64,000 bases of DNA, from positions 3,751,818-3,815,817 of the forward strand of contig NZ_CP010803.1 in the NCBI RefSeq assembly GCF_000960975.1, in the 5' to 3' direction. This DNA comes from Martelella endophytica. GTDB lineage: Bacteria; Pseudomonadota; Alphaproteobacteria; Rhizobiales; Rhizobiaceae. Below, in pieces: positions 17,448 to 24,938 of the stretch (position 1 is the stretch's first letter; each line of letters starts with the position of its first letter). The translations under genes and the position numbers were made by a program. A model generated the notes under the pieces. The model saw only the letters and a list, made by a program, of their open reading frames with translations. It ran no database searches and had not been told where the DNA came from.

Positions 17448-17689
17448 TGCGGTTCAGCTTTCCTGCGGATGGACTTTTGAGAGCCATGGCCGGCGACGAT
17501 CTCGCGAATGCGCGTGCGGCTGACAGGCGAGGCCTGCGAAGACCTGCCCGTTACACCAGCGATAGCCATGGAGAGTTCGGAGGGCGTTGCGGCCCAGAAG
17601 GTGGCCGGCGACCAGTGCAGCCGCTCGGAAGCGACGGCGAGCTCGAACAGCGTCCGGACGTGGTCGGCGATCAGGACGCTGACGGGGGC
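17444..17689 (-). CDS. Tail assembly chaperone, frameshifted C-terminal part (gpT-like)
   Basis: An 81-codon frame in the -1 register after the upstream chaperone. It encodes the rcc01693/gp10.1-like motif ERLHWSPATFWAATPSELSM, then a basic tail (SRTRIREIVAGHGSQ). No ATG, GTG or TTG exists in this frame before the conserved motif. It can therefore only be made as a fusion by -1 frameshifting at the A6G run, as in lambda G-GT. The fusion would be about 212 residues. In most GTA-type clusters this protein has its own start. Longer open frames in other registers here are spurious. Confidence 0.85.
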   Translation of the reverse strand, partial: APVSVLIADHVRTLFELAVASERLHWSPATFWAATPSELSMAIAGVTGRSSQASPVSRTRIREIVAGHGSQKSIRRKAEPQ

Positions 17690-18078
17690 TTTTTTCCGGT
17701 GACGGCCGCCTCCACGTCTTCAAGAGGCGACGCGGTTTTCCGCACGCGATTGCCAGCCTCAATATGGGCGGTCAGCGCCTGTTCGATGCCAGTGCGCCAG
17801 TCCGCCTGGTCGGCAGCCGAGATGTTCGTGCCCGACAGCACCCGGGCGGCAATCTCCGCCCTGCCCTCGTCGTCGTCGGCAACAGCAAGGCAGCGGACTG
17901 CGCAGGAGACTGCGAAGGGCTCGAAGCCAAGAAGCCGCTGATAGACCTCGTCCATAGTCCGGGCGCCGATCGCCTGTGACAGACGCATCAGCCCGGCGAA
18001 GGTGACGGCAACGGCGAAGTCTTCCTTCCCGATCGTCACCGCAGCCTCACCGCGGAGCTCATTTGCAAACGCCGTCAT
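17671..18078 (-). CDS. Tail assembly chaperone (GTA TAC-like, gpG analogue)
   Basis: A 135-residue protein of the GTA-type tail chaperone group (Phage_TAC_11-like): RGEAAVTIGKEDFAVAVTFA, GLMRLSQAIGARTMDEVYQR, LLGFEPFAVSCAVRCLAVAD. It precedes the tape measure and binds it during tail assembly. Its ATG overlaps the TGA of the tail tube gene (TGATG). Near its end lies the slippery sequence that fuses a fraction of the product to the downstream frame. Confidence 0.88.
   Translation of the reverse strand: MTAFANELRGEAAVTIGKEDFAVAVTFAGLMRLSQAIGARTMDEVYQRLLGFEPFAVSCAVRCLAVADDDEGRAEIAARVLSGTNISAADQADWRTGIEQALTAHIEAGNRVRKTASPLEDVEAAVTGKKPPSAS
17689..17695 (-). other. -1 ribosomal frameshift heptamer A_AAA_AAG
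   Basis: Reading on the minus strand in the chaperone frame the codons are GGA AAA AAG CCC, which gives the canonical A_AAA_AAG slip site followed by a C-rich run. A -1 slip continues as GCC CCC GTC AGC into the start-less downstream chaperone frame. It sits 5 codons before the zero-frame stop. Confidence 0.85.
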
Positions 18079-18494
18079 CAAGCCGCCGCTTCGAAAGCCA
18101 CGTCGCCGTCAAAGACGCCGGAAAGATCGCAGGTCAGCTCTCCGGTCTTGTCACCCTGGAAGTTTGCCGACAGGAGCCGCATGGGCCCTTCGAAAACCCC
18201 CACTGAGGGCACGGTTACCTGATATTCGGCGAGTGTCTGGGCGAGGATATCCTGAAGCACCAGCGCCTGTGTCGCCGAGCTGACATAGGCGCCGGAACCG
18301 GACCAGCGGACAGACTGCACGCCGCCGATGGAGGAATAGCGCAGAACCCCGCCCGGATTATCCGCATTCGGCTTCGTGGTGTCGACCTCCTCATTGTTGA
18401 TGTTGAGCGAGCGCTGTTCGACCACACAGACAATGTCGAAGTTCTCTGTCGCGTCGCTCTTGCGCTTGATGATCAGTTCGCGGCCCAGTGCCAT
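18078..18494 (-). CDS. Major tail (tube) protein
   Basis: A 138-residue protein of the TP901-1-type tail tube class. Matching segments are MALGRELIIKRKSDATENFD, VRWSGSGAYVSSATQALVLQ, EYQVTVPSVGVFEGPMRLLS and a C-terminal FDGDVAFEA. Size and position, immediately upstream of the two chaperones and the tape measure, support this. It would form the hexameric tube rings. Confidence 0.88.
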   Translation of the reverse strand: MALGRELIIKRKSDATENFDIVCVVEQRSLNINNEEVDTTKPNADNPGGVLRYSSIGGVQSVRWSGSGAYVSSATQALVLQDILAQTLAEYQVTVPSVGVFEGPMRLLSANFQGDKTGELTCDLSGVFDGDVAFEAAA

Positions 18495-18521
18495 GGCAAA
18501 ATCCTTTCAGGGAAAGCGCGC

Positions 18522-18773
18522 TCACCAGAGCGCAACGATATCTTCGGCTGTCGTGCCGGTGGCTTTGACGCGGGCGAAGACGCCCAGGACATAACCGACG
18601 GGATGATTGCGGAGCGTCACTTCCGTGCCGCCCATCGTGATGCCGCAGATGTCTCCCTCGGTCCCGATGTAAAGCGTCGAATTCTGCGGCAGATCGGTGT
18701 CGTCATCCGGAACGACAGGCGCGCCGAAGCGAAAGGGCTGGTCGAGACCGCCCGGTTTTGAGGTGGGGTTCAT
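18522..18773 (-). CDS. Spike-base-like small tail protein
   Basis: An 83-residue protein. MNPTSKPGGLDQPFRFGAPV is followed by a beta-rich GTEGDICGITMGGTEVTLRN and the end motif RVKATGTTAEDIVALW. This matches small RCAP_rcc01079-type spike base proteins of GTAs and related phages. The C-terminal third is shared with the 122-residue tip protein at 14750-15118. It lies upstream of the tail tube gene. Confidence 0.7.
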   Translation of the reverse strand: MNPTSKPGGLDQPFRFGAPVVPDDDTDLPQNSTLYIGTEGDICGITMGGTEVTLRNHPVGYVLGVFARVKATGTTAEDIVALW

Positions 18774-19164
18774 GGGAATATTCCTTTTCCGTCGGGTTCT
18801 GACGAACCGTTGCTATCATTGTGTCTCTGAGTGGATGGAGACACGCGGCAGCAGCACGAACGCAATGTCAGACACTTCGACGCACCGCTCTCCAATCGAG
18901 TCAGCTTGACTTACGATCAGATCAGAGACACACCTGTGCACATGAACAACACGCGCGCCCATCTCCGCTCTCAACGAGTTTGCCTCATCGTAGGCAAATA
19001 GCCCCCGGCCTGGTCGCGTCGCGCCCCGGTCGAGGGGCATAGGCAAGTTTGCCACCAGGCGTTCATGCAAGCGCCGTTCAAGCGACACAAAATCCCCAGC
19101 TACAGAGACAACGATCGCTGCCGCGACGTTCATTTTGCTGAAGATCTCAGCAAGGAGATATTGC
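18774..19164. other. Intergenic stretch between tail operon and moron
   Basis: Contains no gene I can defend. A minus-strand frame from an ATG near 19133 (MNVAAAIVVSVAGDF...) and a shorter plus-strand frame exist, but neither has a Shine-Dalgarno or a recognisable domain. It probably carries the promoter of the opposite-strand rnk-like gene. Confidence 0.4.
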
Positions 19165-19584
19165 GTGCCAACCACTCAGAAAAAGTTACGTAAGCCGGCA
19201 ATTGCTCTAACGAAGACTGATCACAAGCGCCTCTCGCTGCTTGCAGAACAATTTGCGGAGAAGAATGCCGATCTGGCCGATTTCCTTCTCAGCGAACTCG
19301 AACGCGCTCGCATTGTAGAAGACGAACGCATCACCTCCGATGTGGTGCGCATGGGATCGTCTGTTCATTTCACGACCGACCTCGGTGAAGACAGGGAAGT
19401 GACCCTTGTTTACCCCGCAAAAGCAGATATCGCTGAAGGCAGGATCTCTGTTCTCACTCCGATCGGCTCGGCGCTGATTGGGCTCAAGATCGGGCACTCA
19501 ATTGACTGGTCCACACGAGACGGCCGGTTGTGCCGCTTGACAGTGAAAGCAGTCAGCCAATCGCAGGACGCAACGGTCCGCTAA
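19165..19584 (+). CDS. Rnk/GreA-GreB C-terminal domain protein
   Basis: A 139-residue protein starting at a GTG with SD AAGGAG 7 bases upstream. The first 60 residues are a helical region (ALTKTDHKRLSLLAEQFAEK, NADLADFLLSELERA). Residues 65-130 are the GreA/GreB FKBP-like domain (VVRMGSSVHFTTDLGEDREV, TPIGSALIGLKIGHSIDW). This is the layout of the nucleoside diphosphate kinase regulator Rnk, which binds RNA polymerase near the secondary channel. Coded against the late operon as a moron, it could alter host transcription in the lysogen. Confidence 0.85.
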   Translation: MPTTQKKLRKPAIALTKTDHKRLSLLAEQFAEKNADLADFLLSELERARIVEDERITSDVVRMGSSVHFTTDLGEDREVTLVYPAKADIAEGRISVLTPIGSALIGLKIGHSIDWSTRDGRLCRLTVKAVSQSQDATVR

Positions 19585-19717
19585 GCCACCCGGTCTCGGG
19601 AAGAACATCGATGATCTGGCGGTCGATAAACGACCAATGGCCCCTGCTTCAACTGCGAACTGCCTTCTCGCAAAGCCCCCACCAATTGACGCTCTTTCGA
19701 GCGAGGACAGAGATCCA

Positions 19718-20614
19718 ATGTCTGCCAAACTTAATCTCGATCAGCCGCGCAGCCGTGCGGAATTCACACAAGGCCTGATATGGGTCGCACTGAGCATGGC
19801 CGCCTTTATCGGAATGTCTGTCGGATCCCGTGAACTCGCGACGTCACTGTCCATCAGGCAAGTCCTGTTCTTCCGAGCTCTCGTCGGCCTGGGCATCATC
19901 ATCATCTTGGCAAAACAATTCCTGCCCGAGCTAAGACAGGCAAAAATGGTCCGGTTACATATCTTGCGGAATGTCATCCATTTTACAGGACAATATTTCT
20001 GGACAATCGGCGTTGTGCTCCTGCCGCTGGCATCGGTCTTTGCCCTGGAATTCACAATGCCCATCTGGGTCGCTTTCTTTGCCTGGCTGTTCCTCAAGGA
20101 AAAGCTGACACGACCGCGTATGCTGGCCACGATGGGCGGTTTCATCGGCGTACTGGTGATTGCTCGGCCCGGCCTTGGAATGATCGATCCGGCGGCCGGT
20201 CTCGTATTGCTGGCAGCAGCATTCTACGCTTTGGCTTTGATCTGCGTGAAAGAGCTGACGCGCGAGTGCTCTCCCGGTGTGATTGTCGTATGGATGATTC
20301 TTATCCAGCTGCCGCTGGGTTTCATTGCCGCTCTGACAGACTGGCACCCAGTCAGTGTAGCAGATGCGCCATGGATGCTTCTTGCCGGCGTCGGTGCGCT
20401 CAGCGCTCATTTCTGCCAAGCGCAAGCGCTCAAAAGGCTCGAAGCATCCGTTGTGATACCGATCGACTTTCTTCGCGTGCCGCTGGCGGCAATCGTTGGG
20501 TACTACGCCTACGGAGAAGCCATCGACCTTTGGGTATTCCTGGGCGGAGCAATAATTCTTCTCTCAAACTACCAGGCCGTTCTCAGGGAACGCAGCAGAT
20601 ATAGCAAGCCGTAG
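19718..20614 (+). CDS. EamA/DMT-superfamily exporter
   Basis: A 298-residue protein with ten predicted membrane helices in two EamA halves. Examples are WVALSMAAFIGMSVGSRELA, LPLASVFALEFTMPIWVAFF (with the typical P-x-W motif) and FLGGAIILLSNYQAVLRERS. Family members export metabolites or amino acids across the inner membrane; the substrate cannot be read from sequence. The ATG follows a GAGGA box 10 bases upstream. It is co-directional with the Rnk-like gene and opposite to the phage tail genes, so it is metabolic cargo in the prophage. Confidence 0.9.
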   Translation: MSAKLNLDQPRSRAEFTQGLIWVALSMAAFIGMSVGSRELATSLSIRQVLFFRALVGLGIIIILAKQFLPELRQAKMVRLHILRNVIHFTGQYFWTIGVVLLPLASVFALEFTMPIWVAFFAWLFLKEKLTRPRMLATMGGFIGVLVIARPGLGMIDPAAGLVLLAAAFYALALICVKELTRECSPGVIVVWMILIQLPLGFIAALTDWHPVSVADAPWMLLAGVGALSAHFCQAQALKRLEASVVIPIDFLRVPLAAIVGYYAYGEAIDLWVFLGGAIILLSNYQAVLRERSRYSKP

Positions 20615-20739
20615 TCCCTGCGCATCGTCGGCAGTCTGGTCGTCCTATGGTGTTCACCTCGAAAAGCTTCCAGAGACTGCCTCGATTTGACGATCACGCG
20701 CGAGTTTTCAGGACTGTGCCCTGAACTGAGAAACGCGCT

Positions 20740-21204
20740 TCAGGGCGCCTCAGCGCCCGGGGCCCCCGCCATGGTCTTGTAATCCGCCACAAAGGTCATC
20801 GCCCCGACCCCGAGCGCTATCCCGGTCGCGCGATCGATAAAGCTCCGACTTTCCGACAGCGTCAGTTCGATCACCAGCCCGTCGAGCTTGATCGCCTGCC
20901 CGAGGCCTGCCTCGATCAGAACAGCAATCCGGTCAAACTCGATATCCGGCTCCTCTGCCTGGAAATGCGCGATCACATCGATCGGTAGATGCCGGTCATA
21001 GCCAACCTCGCCGTTCGGCCCGGCGCAGGGCCGAACCTCCGCCGTCTCCTGATGCTCCGCCCATGTCACGGTCAGGGCCGGAAGCAAGCTCTCCCGAATG
21101 GCGCTGGTGCGGGCTCGCTTCACCTTGCCCTCGCCGGAGAACTCCGGAATGGCGGAGAGCCGCGCGAGGATCGCGTCAAAGATTTGCGTTCGAAGGTGCG
21201 CCAT
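20740..21204 (-). CDS. Tail terminator/minor tail protein U-like
   Basis: A 154-residue protein. LRTQIFDAILARLSAIPEFS and LPIDVIAHFQAEEPDIEFDR belong to the family of tail completion proteins (gpU/gpZ type) that stop tube growth and form the head-tail interface. It starts at the stop of the preceding joining protein. The next late gene is 1.97 kb downstream because the moron cassette intervenes. Confidence 0.75.
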   Translation of the reverse strand: MAHLRTQIFDAILARLSAIPEFSGEGKVKRARTSAIRESLLPALTVTWAEHQETAEVRPCAGPNGEVGYDRHLPIDVIAHFQAEEPDIEFDRIAVLIEAGLGQAIKLDGLVIELTLSESRSFIDRATGIALGVGAMTFVADYKTMAGAPGAEAP

Positions 21205-21539
21205 CAGATATCGCCTTTCAGCCAGAGCTTCAGCATCGCCCGCCCATCATCTGAGAGGTTCCTGATGCCATAGAACGTGCCATCAATATTGACGGTATCG
21301 CGTTCGCTCTCGAGCTCCTCCAGCCCCGTCGCCGGAACCGAAAGCACATGGGTGACGGCCTCGACATCCTGTCGGCCGAATTCATCGGCAAGCTCGAGTT
21401 CGCGCTTCTGCCGGAGGATCCCGCGCACCGGATCGGACAGCGCAACGCCATCGATGGTGAAGCGGCAATCGACATTACCGAACGTGCCGGCGAATGCATC
21501 GCCCATTGCGGCGAAGATCGCCGGCCGTTCGATCCTCAT
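21204..21539 (-). CDS. Head-tail joining protein FII-like
   Basis: A 111-residue protein with a beta-rich pattern: FGNVDCRFTIDGVALSDPVR, GILRQKRELELADEFGRQDV, then HVLSVPATGLEELESERDTV and YGIRNLSDDGRAMLKLWL. Size, fold pattern and place after the capsid module match lambda gpFII, which completes the head. It overlaps its neighbours by 4 and 1 bases. Confidence 0.75.
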   Translation of the reverse strand: MRIERPAIFAAMGDAFAGTFGNVDCRFTIDGVALSDPVRGILRQKRELELADEFGRQDVEAVTHVLSVPATGLEELESERDTVNIDGTFYGIRNLSDDGRAMLKLWLKGDI

Positions 21540-21985
21540 GCCTTGTCCTCCTCGTCATCATCTTCGTCATCGCCTTCGTTTTGGGCTGCCGCCTGAAGCT
21601 TCTTCAGTTCGTCGGCAAGCGTGGCATTGTCCTCGGCGAGCTGGTCGCGATCCTCGGTGAGGTCCTTCAGCTTGTCGTTCAGTTCGGTAATGCCCGCCTT
21701 CAGATCAGCAACATGCTTGCCGTCGTCGGTGGCTGCGGCCAGTGCGTCGCGCTCTTTGGTCAGCGCCTCGACCTTGTCAGCGAGTGCATCGCGCTCTTCG
21801 GTCAGAGCCGATACACGCTTGTCGACCGTATCGTCTTTCGGCTTGCGCCATTTCCCGAACACCTGTTCGAGGTTGTCAGCATCGGCTTCGCTGAGACCGT
21901 TTTTCGAGACCGGCACGTCCTCCCCAGCGGCATAGGACTTCGCTCCGATCTTCACCGTCGTGTTGAACTTCCGTGTATTTGCCAT
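21536..21985 (-). CDS. Coiled-coil protein in lambda FI position
   Basis: A 149-residue protein. A short N-terminal domain (MANTRKFNTTVKIGAKSYAA) precedes heptad-rich coiled coil from about residue 55 (VSALTEERDALADKVEALTK, DLTEDRDQLAEDNATLADEL). The tail is very acidic (GDDEDDDEEDKA). Its location between major capsid and FII-like genes matches lambda FI, which aids DNA packaging, though similarity by eye is limited to position. An ATG five codons upstream is possible. Confidence 0.65.
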   Translation of the reverse strand: MANTRKFNTTVKIGAKSYAAGEDVPVSKNGLSEADADNLEQVFGKWRKPKDDTVDKRVSALTEERDALADKVEALTKERDALAAATDDGKHVADLKAGITELNDKLKDLTEDRDQLAEDNATLADELKKLQAAAQNEGDDEDDDEEDKA

Positions 21986-22045
21986 TGTTATCGCTTCCAT
22001 TTCTGTCGTTAGATGTGGGCGGGTTTGTTACCCGCCCGGCACGGT

Positions 22046-23077
22046 TCAGCGAACGAGCGCAAACAGGCTGGCGTTCGGTTCCGGCGCGATCGGCAGCGGT
22101 GCGGCCTGCGTCTGGATGATGGTGCGCGAGGGGTTCTTCTCCCGCCACATATCGGGGAACCGCTCCATCGGCACGAGCGCCTGATCGTCCAGGATGGCGC
22201 CATAGCCGAAGTGCCCCATGAAGCCCTGCGGATCGAGAACGCCGACACCATAGGTGGGCCAGAAGTTGCTCTTTACCCCGCCGACCGTGTAGCCCTGCGA
22301 ATACTGGATGAAGGTGATCTCGCCGATCTGGCCGAGAACGGCCGAGTACTTGCCTTCGGCGCCTGTCGACACCGGGCCGAACTCCATCGCGCCGGATGCC
22401 TGACGGCGGTTGTCGAGCATCTTCTGGAAACGCTCGGAGCGCTTCAGGAACGTCGCAGCCCCCGGCCCCAGCGTCACCTCGCGGGCGGTAAAGCCATCGG
22501 TGTTCGCCAGCAGTGCAATCCAGTCCTCGATATCGTCATAGGGATCGACACCGCTCTCACCCCAGCGGGCAGCACCCGACAGCGCGATGGTCAGCTCCGC
22601 GGCGCGCTGATAGTTGACGGTCTGGGTCGGGTAGTTCTCGCCCTCGACCACCACCTGCCCGGTGCGCAGAACCTCGGAACACATGTGCTCCTCGCGGCGC
22701 GTGATCCTCATGTCCTGATCATCGATGATCTGGGCGATGTTATATGCGTAGCGCTGTTCGGGCGAGACCGCACCGCCGATGTTCTCGCCAGGCATGCGGA
22801 TCAGGTTACCGGAAGGCCGCAGCGTATTCTGCGGCTTCAGATAGGCGGGCTTCAGGCTGGTGGCCTGGAAGCCGCGATTGGCCGCATCCTTGCCCGGAAC
22901 GTCCGGATGAACGAAGGGGGCAAGCTCGCGATCGGGCAGGATCCGGTCAAAGACGATTTCCTCCTGTTCGGAGAGAACCGTGGTACCAAAGTAACGATTG
23001 CGGAGAAAGGCTTCAGGCCGGTCGCGCGGCGGCAGAACCGTAACCAGTTCCGCCGTATTGAGAAGAAGTTCACTCAT
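22046..23077 (-). CDS. E: Major capsid protein E
   Basis: A 343-residue lambda gpE-family capsid. Family-typical segments are FLRNRYFGTTVLSEQEEIVF, VFDRILPDRELAPFVHPDVP, RREEHMCSEVLRTGQVVVEG, YDDIEDWIALLANTDGFTAR and PTYGVGVLDPQGFMGHFGYG. The length is close to lambda gpE (341). It forms the HK97-fold shell and is preceded by the decoration protein gene. Confidence 0.95.
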   Translation of the reverse strand: MSELLLNTAELVTVLPPRDRPEAFLRNRYFGTTVLSEQEEIVFDRILPDRELAPFVHPDVPGKDAANRGFQATSLKPAYLKPQNTLRPSGNLIRMPGENIGGAVSPEQRYAYNIAQIIDDQDMRITRREEHMCSEVLRTGQVVVEGENYPTQTVNYQRAAELTIALSGAARWGESGVDPYDDIEDWIALLANTDGFTAREVTLGPGAATFLKRSERFQKMLDNRRQASGAMEFGPVSTGAEGKYSAVLGQIGEITFIQYSQGYTVGGVKSNFWPTYGVGVLDPQGFMGHFGYGAILDDQALVPMERFPDMWREKNPSRTIIQTQAAPLPIAPEPNASLFALVR

Positions 23078-23117
23078 AGCATTGAATTCCTGTACGTTTC
23101 AGGATTGACGGAAAGGC

Positions 23118-23474
23118 TCAGTCGAGGGCGCGCACGTACAGAGCAGCGCCCTTGCGGCGGAAGGCCCGCTCGACACTGGCTGCATCATGGCCGGCGCCGA
23201 TGGTGAGCTTCGAAGCATCGACGGCCGCACCGAAATAGGCCTGTGCATCGACATCGCCGCCGGTGGCATCCACGTCGAAAGCCAGAATGCAGCTGGGTTC
23301 TTCGGAACCATCGTCGGCGGCAGCGAGCGACAGCGTGTGTCTGCTGCTTGCGGTAATCTCGCCCAGCACCGCGCCACGGCTCAGGATCTGACCGCTGGCA
23401 ATGGTGACGGTGCGAGTGATGACCTGGACGTCGCCGACGATCAGGTCATTGGGGGCAAAGCTTGCCGTTTCCAT
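23118..23474 (-). CDS. D: Head decoration protein D
   Basis: A 118-residue protein matching lambda gpD-family size and pattern: VGDVQVITRTVTIASGQILS, RGAVLGEITASSRHTLSLAA, CILAFDVDATGGDVDAQAYF. Trimers of this protein stabilise the expanded shell. The start was placed at the ATG before the family motif, just after the upstream stop. Confidence 0.92.
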   Translation of the reverse strand: METASFAPNDLIVGDVQVITRTVTIASGQILSRGAVLGEITASSRHTLSLAAADDGSEEPSCILAFDVDATGGDVDAQAYFGAAVDASKLTIGAGHDAASVERAFRRKGAALYVRALD

Positions 23475-23478
23475 AGGA

Positions 23479-24024
23479 TCAGTCTCCGGTGTTGCGGCGG
23501 CCATGCCGCGCGTTGATGGCGCCGCCGACAGCAGCCAGCAGCGATTTGCGTTCCGAGGTGGCAGACGGTGCACCGCCGGCGCCGAGCTTCGGGGTCTTGC
23601 CCGCCATGCGACCGGCAAGGCGATTGCCGCCGCTTGACGCCGACGGCGTCGAGGCATTCAGGATGGCGCTCGCTTCCTTCGCCGAATAAGCGGTGTTGAA
23701 CGCCAGATGGTTGGCGAGCTCGGCATTGGCCGAAGCCTTCGGGTGGGTCAGGATCGCCTGGATCCGGGAGCGTTCATCGGCACGGGCCGATGCCTTGGCC
23801 GAAACCGGCTTTTCATCATCGCCTTCCGGATCATCGCCGGGTGCGCCCTCGCCTTCCGCGTCTGGATCGGTCTCTTCGCCTTCGGCATCCGGGTCCCGGT
23901 TTTCCTCTTCGAGCTCATCCGGCGAGGTTTCGTTCTCCGGATCGTCTTCCATCCGGTTTCCGGCCCTGCCGCCGCGCATGGCGGCGAGCACGCTCGCGGA
24001 CAGGCCGCGCGTGACATTCGACAT
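23479..24024 (-). CDS. Scaffold-like capsid assembly protein
   Basis: A 181-residue protein. It has a short N-terminal motif (MSNVTRGLSASVLAAMRGG), then a long acidic stretch (EDDPENETSPDELEEENRD and similar) and a basic, Ala-rich helical C-terminus (RADERSRIQAILTHPKASAN, GAINARHGRR). It lies between the S49 protease and the decoration protein, where lambda has the scaffold Nu3 at the end of gene C. The charged disordered composition fits a scaffold. Start chosen at an ATG after the protease stop. Confidence 0.7.
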   Translation of the reverse strand: MSNVTRGLSASVLAAMRGGRAGNRMEDDPENETSPDELEEENRDPDAEGEETDPDAEGEGAPGDDPEGDDEKPVSAKASARADERSRIQAILTHPKASANAELANHLAFNTAYSAKEASAILNASTPSASSGGNRLAGRMAGKTPKLGAGGAPSATSERKSLLAAVGGAINARHGRRNTGD

Positions 24025-24049
24025 ATCGATATCCTTTTGGTTGGTCGTT

Positions 24050-24934
24050 TCAGGCCGCACGGCCCAGTTCAGCCCCGAAGGCGGCAAGCACCTGTGAGGG
24101 GCGGGCAACAGCATCGGCAAGCCCTGCCGAGACCGCCTTTGCACCGCGATAGACACCCGCCTCCGAGGCCAGCGCCTGGTCCTTCGAAAGCCGCCCGGCG
24201 CGGAACCGGGCAACCGTCTCGGCAAATTCGACGCGCAGCTCTTCCAGTTCGGCAAGCTCGCGCGCCAGCACATCCTGAGGGATGGCCTCATAGGGATTGA
24301 GATCGGCCTTGTGTTCGCCGGCCTTCAGGATGGTGACGTTCAACCCTTCCTTCTTCAGCCAGCCGCTGACATCGACATGAACCGAGACCACACCGATCGA
24401 GCCGCAAAGCCCGGTCGAAGGCAGCACGATCTGCCGGGCGGCAGATGCCAGCAGATAGCCTGCCGAGCAGGCATGGTCTGTCAGCACCGCGATCGTCGGC
24501 TTAACCTGCGACAGTTCGAAGATTTTCTCCGCACAGTCGAAGGCGCCGGTCACCTCGCCGCCAAAGCTGTCGACCTCGATGACGACGGCCTTGATGCTGT
24601 CGTCCGCGCGGCAGTCATCGGCCTGGATACCGATCCCCTCATAGGAGGTCATGCCGCAGGATTTGCCGATCCACCGGCCCTTATTGACCAGCGAGCCCTC
24701 GATCTCGATCAGGCCGATGCCTTCCATCGGCCGATCGACACCGCGATAGGTCTTCTCACCCCACATGTCGGTGTCATCGCGCAACTTCTCGCCGATCAGT
24801 CCCATCTGCCCGGCATCCGCTTCCGGCAGGCCGAGGACACGCGGGGCAAACGCCCGGGCGATCGTGTCGGCCTTGGCCGGCTGCAGCATCAGCGGCGTGT
24901 TGAACATGCGGCTGGCGATTTCGGGATAGTTCAT
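24050..24934 (-). CDS. C: Prohead protease C (S49/SppA-like)
   Basis: A 294-residue S49 serine peptidase. The nucleophile Ser lies in DHACSAGYLLASAA and the general-base Lys in LKAGEHKADLNPYEA. The oxyanion segment is VIEVDSFGGEVTGAFDCAEK. It processes scaffold and portal in prohead maturation, as lambda gpC does. Unlike lambda, the scaffold is a separate gene 25 bases downstream. It is 4 bases from the portal gene. Confidence 0.92.
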   Translation of the reverse strand: MNYPEIASRMFNTPLMLQPAKADTIARAFAPRVLGLPEADAGQMGLIGEKLRDDTDMWGEKTYRGVDRPMEGIGLIEIEGSLVNKGRWIGKSCGMTSYEGIGIQADDCRADDSIKAVVIEVDSFGGEVTGAFDCAEKIFELSQVKPTIAVLTDHACSAGYLLASAARQIVLPSTGLCGSIGVVSVHVDVSGWLKKEGLNVTILKAGEHKADLNPYEAIPQDVLARELAELEELRVEFAETVARFRAGRLSKDQALASEAGVYRGAKAVSAGLADAVARPSQVLAAFGAELGRAA

Positions 24935-24938
24935 GCTC

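Noticed and set aside
17454..17762. A 102-codon minus-strand frame over the chaperone junction
   Set aside because: It starts inside the upstream chaperone in the wrong register and gives an Arg-rich product; the conserved motif LHWSPATFW is in the -1 frame instead.
18816..19133. Minus-strand hypothetical gene upstream of the Rnk-like gene
   Set aside because: It has no Shine-Dalgarno or domain, and the plus strand also has an open frame here. It cannot be told from chance, so the region was left as intergenic.
22013..23206. A 397-codon plus-strand frame
   Set aside because: It is antisense to the major capsid gene, with no domain.
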